Part shown: positions 1 to 5,233 of the stretch, piece by piece | How the letters are laid out: each line of letters begins with the position of its first letter | How positions within the stretch are numbered: the first letter of the stretch is position 1 | DNA from: an uncultured Lachnospiraceae bacterium | GTDB lineage: Bacteria; Bacillota; Clostridia; Lachnospirales; Lachnospiraceae | Length of the DNA: 8,362 bases | NCBI GenBank assembly: GCA_902767065.1 | Contig: CACXFW010000027.1 | Location: forward strand, 1-8,362 | Direction of reading: 5' to 3' | Program-made: the position numbers and the translations under genes | The notes under the pieces: model-generated | The model's input: only the letters and a program-made list of their open reading frames with translations | Database searches by the model: none | What the model was told of the DNA's origin: nothing

Positions 1-474
1 ACGAACCAGGTCCGGATCCTGCCATGGTCTATAACAGACGCGCAGCAGGATACGGAACGGTCTGAGGGACGGGATCAGCGGCTGCTCCATGGACAGATCC
101 CGGAGCAGGAAGGCCAGCTGATCTGCACCCGGTATACTCCGCTTGCGCACCGGTCAGACGGCGACATGCAGCACGCCCTGACGCTACTGGAGATCGAGCT
201 GATCACCGGCCGGACACACCAGATCCGGGCTCACCTGGCATCCGCCGGTCATCCGGTCGTCGGAGACCCCAAGTATGGCAGCAGAAGGAGAAATGAGTAT
301 TTTGCCCGGGAATACCAGCTGCACAGGCAGCTGCTTCACGCGGGAAGAATTGTATTCCCGGAGGAAGACGGCGTATTGGGCGATCTGAGCGGAAGGGAGT
401 TTACGGCAAAGCTTCCGGAAGACTTTGAGAGGATCCTCCGTTCAGAGAATATCCGGCACCCAGGCGGAGACTGA
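1..474 (+). CDS. RluA-family large-subunit rRNA pseudouridine synthase, C-terminal part (5' truncated)
   Basis: This is the 3' end of a gene that begins before the window. The frame is open from base 1, giving 157 residues before TGA at 472-474. Visible residues 62-79 carry the RluA/RluC/RluD-family block LLEIELITGRTHQIRAHL, followed by GHPVVGDPKYG. That block belongs to the C-terminal half of the catalytic domain of enzymes that isomerise uridine to pseudouridine, usually in 23S rRNA. The catalytic Asp (RLD motif) would lie upstream and cannot be checked. Residues 8-40 are a hydrophilic Q/E/R-rich stretch that seems longer than the matching region in relatives I remember, possibly a surface insertion. 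An ATG at 166 is internal and is not a plausible start, because the homology continues on both sides of it. The exact rRNA target and symbol (rluC, rluD or ylyB type) cannot be decided from this fragment. The stop lies 2 bases before recU, so the two are probably co-transcribed. Confidence 0.9.
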   Translation, partial: TNQVRILPWSITDAQQDTERSEGRDQRLLHGQIPEQEGQLICTRYTPLAHRSDGDMQHALTLLEIELITGRTHQIRAHLASAGHPVVGDPKYGSRRRNEYFAREYQLHRQLLHAGRIVFPEEDGVLGDLSGREFTAKLPEDFERILRSENIRHPGGD

Positions 475-476
475 GA

Positions 477-1025
477 ATGGCAACATGGAATTCACGGGGA
501 CTTCGGGGAAGCACGCTCGAAGACCTGATCAACCGGACAAATGATCAGTACCGGGAGAAAAACCTTGCACTGATCCAGAAGATCCCGACCCCGATCACGC
601 CGATCGATATCGATAAGGAATCGAGGCACATCACACTGGCGTATTTCGGACAGAAGTCCACGGTAGACTATATCGGCGCAGTCCAGGGCGTACCAGTGTG
701 CTTTGACGCCAAAGAGACCAGGAGTGAAACCTTCAGCCTTCAGAATGTCCATGAGCATCAGGTGAAATTCATGAGAGGGTTCGAGGAGCAGAAGGGGATT
801 GCATTTCTCCTGATCTTTTACTCCTCGCGCGACGAATTTTACTATATGCCGTTCAGCGATCTTGACCGGGCATGGGAGCGGGCGCAGAACAATGGAAGAA
901 AATCGATTCCTTTCAGTGAGATCGATCCCACATTCCGGATCTGGCCGAACCGGCATGGGATTCTCCTTCCTTATCTGGATGCGCTTCAGCTGGATCTTGA
1001 ACGTCATCCCTGGGCGGATGAGTGA
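477..1025 (+). CDS. recU: Holliday junction resolvase RecU
   Basis: This 182-residue protein belongs to the RecU family, Firmicutes Holliday junction-specific endonucleases that cut four-way junctions during recombinational repair and chromosome segregation. The N-terminus (NSRGLRGSTLEDLINRTN, residues 5-22) is the typical RecU opening. The nuclease core follows as STVDYIG and FDAKET, with D64, D77 and K79 in the positions of the acidic metal ligands and the lysine of the D...(E/D)xK fold. NVHEHQ (residues 90-95) and the aromatic FYYMPF segment near residue 122 are also family-like. Length fits the family, and B. subtilis RecU is slightly longer. The ATG has GGAG at 466-469 with a 7-base spacer, inside the end of the upstream gene, so translation may be coupled to the pseudouridine synthase. 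In many Firmicutes recU sits beside a penicillin-binding-protein gene; here it sits beside an RluA gene and a his operon. Confidence 0.93.
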   Translation: MATWNSRGLRGSTLEDLINRTNDQYREKNLALIQKIPTPITPIDIDKESRHITLAYFGQKSTVDYIGAVQGVPVCFDAKETRSETFSLQNVHEHQVKFMRGFEEQKGIAFLLIFYSSRDEFYYMPFSDLDRAWERAQNNGRKSIPFSEIDPTFRIWPNRHGILLPYLDALQLDLERHPWADE

Positions 1026-1041
1026 GATCCTGTGAGCAAGG

Positions 1042-1070
1042 TTGACACCGCCGGGCAGTTTCGATAAGAT
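1042..1070 (+). promoter_or_regulatory. Predicted sigma-A promoter of the his operon
   Basis: TTGACA at 1042-1047 is a perfect -35 match. It is followed by a 17-base spacer and TAAGAT at 1065-1070 (four of six matches to TATAAT). It starts 17 bases after the recU stop and faces hisZ. Transcription would start near 1077, giving a leader of about 75 bases. That is too short for a T-box or a classical attenuator, so control is more likely through the palindrome just downstream. The call is inferred from sequence match and position. Confidence 0.75.
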
Positions 1071-1084
1071 AACGGTTGTTTCAT

Positions 1085-1102
1085 GCTTTACCATGGTAAA
1101 GC
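1085..1102. promoter_or_regulatory. 18-bp perfect palindrome, candidate operator of the his operon
   Basis: GCTTTACCATGGTAAAGC reads identically on both strands. It sits 15 bases after the -10 element, around +9 to +26 of the predicted transcript, where a bound dimeric repressor would block initiation or elongation. As RNA it could form a 7-bp stem with a CATG loop, but no T-run follows, so it is not an intrinsic terminator. Firmicutes his operons are known to be controlled in some lineages by TrpR-like YerC/HisR regulators, and the E. coli trp operator is also an 18-bp palindrome. Assigning this site to that family is an inference. Confidence 0.55.
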
Positions 1103-1140
1103 GATCTGGCCGTACAGGTAGAAATGAGTGAACTGACAGC

Positions 1141-1144
1141 AGGG
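1141..1144 (+). promoter_or_regulatory. Ribosome binding site that decides the hisZ start
   Basis: AGGG at 1141-1144 lies 6 bases before the ATG at 1151. Three in-frame ATGs exist: 1124, 1145 and 1151. The one at 1145 touches this site directly and is unlikely. The one at 1124 has only a weak AGGT at 1116-1119 with a 4-base gap. The protein made from 1151 begins MNQKILHTPEGVRDIY, which matches the way HisZ proteins usually begin. Confidence 0.5.
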
Positions 1145-1150
1145 ATGAAA

Positions 1151-2275
1151 ATGAACCAGAAAATACTTCATACGCCGGAAGGCGTCCGGGATATCTATGG
1201 CGGGGAATGCAAACGCAAGCAGGTTCTGGAGCGCAGGCTTCAGCAGGTGCTTGCATCCTTCGGATATCAGGAGATTGAGACGCCGACCTTTGAATACTTT
1301 GATGTCTTTGGAAGTGATGTCGGGACGATTCCCTCAAAGGACCTTTACAAGTTCTTTGACAGGGAGGGCAATACCCTGGCCCTCAGGCCGGACTTCACCC
1401 CTTCCATCGCAAGAGCCGCGAGCCGGTACTTTCCCGTGTCTGAGAAGCCGGTGCGTCTGAGCTATCTCGGCCGGACGTTTGTCAATCATCAGGAACACCG
1501 CGGAAGGCTGAAGGAAAACACGGAGATCGGCGCGGAACTGATCGGAGAGAGCGCGGTTGACGCGGATGCGGAGATAATCGCGATGGCGACCTCCATGCTC
1601 CTGGCATCGGGACTGAAGGAATTTCAGATCAGCATCGGCAATGTTGGATTCTATGAAAGCCTTGTCGAAGAAGCCAGGATCGACGATCAGACAAAGGAGA
1701 AGCTCCGCCTGCTGATCCACAACCACAATCCGTTTGGCGTGGAGCAGCTTCTGTCCGGATTCAGCATGGATCCGAAGATCCGCACAATTCTAACACAGCT
1801 CACATCCCTGAACGGGGCGGATGACATGCTGGATCGTGCATTTGCGCTCACCGAAGGACTTCGCGCAAGAGACGCCGTCGTGAGGCTGATGGAGATCCTG
1901 AAGATCGTCAGGATCTACGGGCTGCAGCGCCATGTCAGCTTCGACCTTGGCATGCTGTCCGCTTATACGTACTACACCGGGGTCATCTTCCGGGGGTATA
2001 CTTACGGGAGCGGGGACGCCGTGGTCAAGGGCGGACGATATGACACGCTGCTGGGACATTTTGGGAAAAATGCTCCGTCCGCAGGGTTTGTCGTTGTGCT
2101 TGGGAATCTGATGAACGCACTGCAGCGGCAGAAGATTCCGATTGAAACCGGACCGGAGCTTCTGACGATTACCTATAACGCTTCCGGGCGTGAGGAGGCA
2201 CACAGGAAAGCTGCCGCCCTGCGCGCGGAAGGAAAATGTGTAGAGCTTGTGCCGGAGCGCGAATCTGAAGACTGA
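1151..2275 (+). CDS. hisZ: ATP phosphoribosyltransferase regulatory subunit HisZ
   Basis: HisZ is a paralogue of histidyl-tRNA synthetase without aminoacylation activity. It forms a hetero-octamer with short-form HisG, which is inactive alone, and confers feedback inhibition by histidine on the first committed step. The 374 residues show the class II synthetase-like fold: HTPEGVRDIY (7-16), motif-1-like ETPTFEYFDVF (43-53), LRPDFTPSIARA (78-89), and a degenerate motif 2 around GRTFVNHQEHRGRLKE (107-122), where the residues typical of a true synthetase are changed. The region 264-312 (FDLGMLSAYTYYTGVIF, GGRYDTLL, APSAGF) stands where HisRS binds histidine. The C-terminus is short, ending in ERESED soon after a single strand-helix-strand piece, so the synthetase anticodon-binding domain is missing or only a remnant. 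The adjacent short hisG supports the call. The start could instead be 1124, which would add nine residues. It is the first gene after the promoter. Confidence 0.93.
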   Translation: MNQKILHTPEGVRDIYGGECKRKQVLERRLQQVLASFGYQEIETPTFEYFDVFGSDVGTIPSKDLYKFFDREGNTLALRPDFTPSIARAASRYFPVSEKPVRLSYLGRTFVNHQEHRGRLKENTEIGAELIGESAVDADAEIIAMATSMLLASGLKEFQISIGNVGFYESLVEEARIDDQTKEKLRLLIHNHNPFGVEQLLSGFSMDPKIRTILTQLTSLNGADDMLDRAFALTEGLRARDAVVRLMEILKIVRIYGLQRHVSFDLGMLSAYTYYTGVIFRGYTYGSGDAVVKGGRYDTLLGHFGKNAPSAGFVVVLGNLMNALQRQKIPIETGPELLTITYNASGREEAHRKAAALRAEGKCVELVPERESED

Positions 2276-2316
2276 GGAATTGACACTCTTTCTCGCGAAT
2301 AGAGTTAAGAAGAACT

Positions 2317-2958
2317 ATGAGATATCTGACAGTTGCACTGACAAAAGGCCGCCTGGCAAAACAGACCATGAACCTCATGGAACAGATCGGGATATCCTGT
2401 GAGGAAATGCGTGATCCGAATACCAGGAAGCTGATCTTTGTAAATGAAACGTACGGCCTGAAATTCTTCCTCGCGAAGGGGCCGGATGTTCCGACCTATG
2501 TGGAGTATGGCGCCGCCGACCTGGGCGTGGTCGGAGAGGATACGATCATGGAGGAAGGCCGGAAGATCTACGAGGTGCTGGACCTTGGATTCGGGAAATG
2601 CCGCATGTGCGTCGCAGGTCCCGAAGAAGCCGCGCGCCTTCTGAACGGGCAGGAACAGATCCGGGTCGCGACCAAATACCCGAAGATCGCCAGAGATTAC
2701 TTCAACGATACGAAGAACCAGACCGTTGAGATCATCAAGCTGAATGGATCGATCGAGCTGGCTCCGATTGTGGGTCTGGCCGAAGTGATTGTCGATATTG
2801 TCGAAACCGGATCGACGCTGCGCGAAAACGGCCTGAAGGTTCTGGAAGAGGTGTGCCCTCTTTCGGCGCGCGTTGTCGTCAATCCCGTGAGCATGCGCAT
2901 GGAAAATGAGCGCATCACGAAGCTTCTGAGTGACATGAACGCAGCACTGCATACCTGA
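2317..2958 (+). CDS. hisG: ATP phosphoribosyltransferase catalytic subunit, short form
   Basis: HisG condenses ATP with PRPP to give phosphoribosyl-ATP, the first step of histidine synthesis, in the cytosol. At 213 residues it is the short form (HisG_S) that lacks the C-terminal histidine-binding ACT-like domain and depends on HisZ, whose gene lies directly upstream. Visible motifs are LTKGRLAKQ (8-16), DLGVVGEDTIMEEG (68-81), RVATKYPKIARDYF (116-129) and the PRPP-binding loop IVDIVETGSTLRENGL (158-173). The gap from hisZ is 41 bases. It holds only a weak ribosome binding site (AAGAAGAA before the ATG) and a 5-bp inverted repeat (2285-2289 with 2301-2305). The last five codons (AALHT) and the stop are copy one of a 22-bp repeat array that continues into the hisG-hisD gap. 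Confidence 0.96.
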   Translation: MRYLTVALTKGRLAKQTMNLMEQIGISCEEMRDPNTRKLIFVNETYGLKFFLAKGPDVPTYVEYGAADLGVVGEDTIMEEGRKIYEVLDLGFGKCRMCVAGPEEAARLLNGQEQIRVATKYPKIARDYFNDTKNQTVEIIKLNGSIELAPIVGLAEVIVDIVETGSTLRENGLKVLEEVCPLSARVVVNPVSMRMENERITKLLSDMNAALHT

Positions 2959-3060
2959 TGGTGCCTGATAGCGTTGCACTGCATTCCTGACGGCGCAGCA
3001 CTGCATACCTGATAGCGCAGTATTGAGTTTTTATCGTGCAGCACTGCATTTCCAGGCGGT
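2941..3060 (+). repeat. Degenerate 22-bp tandem repeat spanning the hisG 3' end and the hisG-hisD gap
   Basis: The unit reads GCAGCACTGC followed by ATACCTGATAGC. Copies lie at 2941-2962 (containing the last hisG codons and stop), 2973-2994, 2995-3016, 3017-3037 (strongly diverged) and 3038-3060 (3' half diverged). Positions 2963-2972 look like the last 10 bases of another copy after an internal deletion. The first and third full copies differ at two positions. The array stops just before the hisD ribosome binding site. No reading frame is preserved across the copies, as the length is not a multiple of three. No T-run or long hairpin marks it as a terminator. Confidence 0.85.
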
Positions 3061-3078
3061 ATAGAAAGAAGGATCATC

Positions 3079-4365
3079 GTGAGAATTATCAAACTGACGG
3101 AGGAAACCAGAAACGACCTGCTCAGCGAGCTCCTGAAGCGAAGCCCGAACCAGTACACCGAGTATGAGAACACGGTCGCTGAGATTGTGGAAAATGTGCG
3201 CAGCCGGAAGGATGAGGCACTCTTTGAATACACGGAGAAGTTTGACCATATCACTCTGACCGGAGAATCGGCGCAGGTTACTGAGGAGGAGATGGAAGAA
3301 GCATACAGGGAGGTTGATCCCGGGCTGGTTGATGTCATCCGGAAGGCTCTGATCAATATCCGGGCTTATCATGAGAAGCAGAAACGGTATTCCTGGTTCG
3401 ATTCACGCGAAGACGGAATCCTTCTCGGACAGAAGATCACCCCGCTTTCCAGAGTCGGTGTCTACGTCCCGGGCGGAAAAGCGGTATACCCCTCCTCGGT
3501 CCTCATGAACGTAGTGCCGGCAAAGGTGGCGGGAGTGGGGCAGATCGTCATGACGACCCCCTGCCGCGGGGGGAAGGTGAGCCCGAACACGCTGGTTGCG
3601 GCCAGGGAAGCCGGAGTCGATGTCATCTACAAGGTCGGCGGAGCACAGGCGATCGCGGCGATGGCCCACGGCACGGAAACGATCCCGAAGGTCGACAAGA
3701 TTGTCGGCCCGGGCAATATCTTCGTCGCCCTTGCCAAGAAGGCTGTCTATGGATTTACAGGAATCGATTCGATTGCCGGCCCGAGTGAGATTACGGTGCT
3801 GGCGGATGAGACGGCAGATGCGCGCTATGTCGCCGCTGACCTGCTCAGCCAGGCGGAGCATGATGAGCTGGCGTCGGCGATTCTGGTAACGACCTCCCGG
3901 AAGCTGGCGGAGGATGTATCGAAAGAGATCGAAGGATTCCTGCACACGCTTTCCAGGGCGGATATCATCAGAAAATCCCTTGACCATTACGGCTTTATCC
4001 TGCTCGTGGACACTCTGGAGGAAGGAATCGAAACGGTCGACCAGATCGCGCCGGAGCATCTGGAGATCGTGACATCAAATCCGTTCGATACGATGACAAG
4101 GGTTCACAATGCGGGCGCGATGTTCCTGGGACAGTATTCCAGCGAACCTCTGGGAGATTATTTCGCAGGGCCGAACCACATCCTCCCGACAAACGGAACC
4201 GCACGGTTCTTCAGCCCGCTTTCGGTGGACGATTTTGTCAAGAAGTCCAGCATCATTTATTACTCGAAGGAAGCGCTTCAGGAAGTGCATGAAGACATCG
4301 AAGCCTTTGCGAAGGCGGAGGAGCTGACCGCGCACGCGAACTCCATCGCGGTGCGGTTCGAGTAA
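3079..4365 (+). CDS. hisD: Histidinol dehydrogenase
   Basis: HisD oxidises L-histidinol to L-histidine in two NAD-dependent steps through histidinal, as a zinc-dependent homodimer. The 428 residues match the family length (E. coli 434). Conserved blocks are VGVYVPGGKAVYPSSVLMN (126-144), KIVGPGNIFVALAKK (207-221), DSIAGPSEITVLAD (230-243), SQAEHDE (257-263), APEHLEIV (324-331) and LGDYFAGPNHILPT (358-371). The zinc ligands known from E. coli appear as Q258, H261, D360 and H419, and the catalytic pair as E326-H327, so the enzyme should be active. The start codon is GTG at 3079, with AAGGA at 3069-3073 and a 5-base spacer. The next in-frame ATG would be far inside the protein. The gene is bounded on both sides by repeat arrays, and its stop codon lies inside the downstream one. 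Confidence 0.97.
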   Translation: MRIIKLTEETRNDLLSELLKRSPNQYTEYENTVAEIVENVRSRKDEALFEYTEKFDHITLTGESAQVTEEEMEEAYREVDPGLVDVIRKALINIRAYHEKQKRYSWFDSREDGILLGQKITPLSRVGVYVPGGKAVYPSSVLMNVVPAKVAGVGQIVMTTPCRGGKVSPNTLVAAREAGVDVIYKVGGAQAIAAMAHGTETIPKVDKIVGPGNIFVALAKKAVYGFTGIDSIAGPSEITVLADETADARYVAADLLSQAEHDELASAILVTTSRKLAEDVSKEIEGFLHTLSRADIIRKSLDHYGFILLVDTLEEGIETVDQIAPEHLEIVTSNPFDTMTRVHNAGAMFLGQYSSEPLGDYFAGPNHILPTNGTARFFSPLSVDDFVKKSSIIYYSKEALQEVHEDIEAFAKAEELTAHANSIAVRFE

Positions 4366-4446
4366 GCCATGCGTCTGACCGGCCGCAGGCTGTGCGGCTT
4401 AAGCAAGCCATGTGCCTGACCGGCCGCATGGCAGCCTGGCTTAATG
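4364..4446 (+). repeat. Two tandem copies of a ~41-bp unit with inverted ends, hisD-hisB gap
   Basis: Copy one spans 4364-4404 and copy two 4405-4446. Both begin AAGCCATG, share CTGACCGGCCGCA in the middle and end GGCTTAA. The first copy begins with the last two bases of the hisD stop codon. Each copy has inverted ends: AAGCC (4364-4368) with GGCTT (4396-4400), and AAGCCA (4405-4410) with TGGCTT (4437-4442). Copy two can alternatively pair GCCATG (4407-4412) with CATGGC (4427-4432). Each could therefore fold as an RNA hairpin between hisD and hisB. No T-run follows, so processing or stability roles are more likely than termination; that is inference. Confidence 0.8.
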
Positions 4447-4464
4447 AAATAAGGAGAATCGGAT

Positions 4465-5052
4465 ATGGCAAGGATAGCGGAGGCAGAACGGTACACCTCA
4501 GAGACAAGTATCGAGATCCAGCTGAACCTGGACGGCTCCGGGGTCACACAGATCGACACCGGAGTGGGGTTTTTTGACCATATGCTGGACGGATTCGCCA
4601 GGCATGGGCTCTTCGACCTTTCCGTCAAATGCGACGGAGACCTTCAGGTGGATGACCATCATACCATCGAAGACATCGGGATCGTGCTCGGGCAGGTGAT
4701 CGCGAAGGCGGTCGGAGACAAGAAGGGGATCGCCCGCTACGGCAGCAGGATCCTTCCGATGGATGAGACGCTTGTGCTCTGTGCGCTGGACCTGTGCGGC
4801 CGGCCGTACTTTTCCTATGACGCTGTCTTCCAGGGAGAGAAGATGGGAGAGATGTCGACCCAGATGGTGAAGGAATTCTTCTACGCTGTCAGTTACGGCG
4901 CTATGATGAATCTGCATCTGAAGGTGCTGACGCCGGGAAATGACCATCATATGTGCGAAGCAATGTTTAAGGCATTTGGCAAGGCGCTCGACATGGCAAC
5001 CCGGATCGATCCGCGCATCACGGACGTCCTGTCCACCAAAGGAGTCATCTGA
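4465..5052 (+). CDS. hisB: Imidazoleglycerol-phosphate dehydratase
   Basis: HisB (IGPD) dehydrates imidazole-glycerol phosphate to imidazole-acetol phosphate, using manganese ions in a 24-subunit shell. The 195 residues are the single-domain form without the N-terminal histidinol-phosphatase domain found in enterobacteria. The two metal-binding signatures are present: DDHHTIED (63-70, ligands H65, H66, E69) and NDHHMCEA (159-166, ligands H161, H162, E165). The N-terminal GVGFFDHML motif (33-41) and a tail ending in STKGVI are also family-like. AAGGAG at 4451-4456, 8 bases before the ATG, is the best ribosome binding site in the his operon. The separate histidinol-phosphate phosphatase must be encoded elsewhere. 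hisH, hisA and hisF are not next to it, unlike in many his operons. Confidence 0.97.
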   Translation: MARIAEAERYTSETSIEIQLNLDGSGVTQIDTGVGFFDHMLDGFARHGLFDLSVKCDGDLQVDDHHTIEDIGIVLGQVIAKAVGDKKGIARYGSRILPMDETLVLCALDLCGRPYFSYDAVFQGEKMGEMSTQMVKEFFYAVSYGAMMNLHLKVLTPGNDHHMCEAMFKAFGKALDMATRIDPRITDVLSTKGVI

Positions 5053-5073
5053 GATACGCGTCGGATCCTCATT

Positions 5074-5233
5074 GAAAAAAGGGAATTTCCATCATTATCG
5101 AAAGGGAAGTCCCATCATTTTGAAAGGGAATTACCATCATTTCGAAAGGAAAGCCCATCATTCAGAAAAGGAATTTCCATTATTTCGAAAAGGGAAAGCC
5201 CATCATTCAGAAAGGGAATTCACATCATGCTTC
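5074..5233 (+). repeat. Seven tandem ~22-bp copies of a translation-initiation-like unit before hisIE
   Basis: The unit runs GAAAGGGAATTNCC then ATCATTTC. Copies lie at 5074-5099, 5100-5121, 5122-5143, 5144-5164, 5165-5186, 5187-5209 and 5210-5233, and GAAAG at 5234 begins an eighth. Two variants alternate strictly. Copies 1, 3, 5 and 7 have an AATT core (AATTTCC, AATTACC, AATTTCC, AATTCAC). Copies 2, 4 and 6 have AAGTCCC or AAAGCCC. Every copy holds a purine-rich AAAGG segment that resembles a ribosome binding site. Only the last has CATCATG, whose ATG is the hisIE start; the others have CATCATT or CATTATT. The unit length is not a multiple of three, so it does not encode a repeated peptide. 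With 5053-5073 it fills the whole hisB-hisIE gap. Confidence 0.92.
5210..5218 (+). promoter_or_regulatory. Ribosome binding site of hisIE, the last member of the repeat array
   Basis: GAAAGGGAA at 5210-5218 (preceded by A at 5209) contains AGAAAGG, complementary to the CCUUUCU at the 3' end of Bacillus-type 16S rRNA. It ends 8 bases before the ATG at 5227. The same motif occurs in the six upstream repeat copies, which lack an ATG at the matching place. Confidence 0.65.

Noticed and set aside
1085..1102. Intrinsic terminator after recU
   Set aside because: The palindrome could form a stem, but it is not GC-rich and no T-run follows; it also lies downstream of the his promoter.
1026..1150. T-box or attenuator leader for the his operon
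   Set aside because: Only about 75 bases separate the predicted transcript start from hisZ. There is no terminator with a T-run, no T-box motif and no histidine-rich leader peptide.
492..1337. Minus-strand open frame of 281 codons across recU, the his promoter and the hisZ start
   Set aside because: It overlaps two well-supported genes and a promoter on the other strand, and its product resembles no family I know.
2280..2310. TTGACA at 2280-2285 as a promoter before hisG
   Set aside because: No acceptable -10 element occurs at 16-18 bases; the candidates are AGTTAA at 17 or TTAAGA at 19.
5074..5233. CRISPR array before hisIE
   Set aside because: The units are contiguous, with no unique spacers of 30 bases or so, and there are no cas genes. 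It is a simple tandem repeat.
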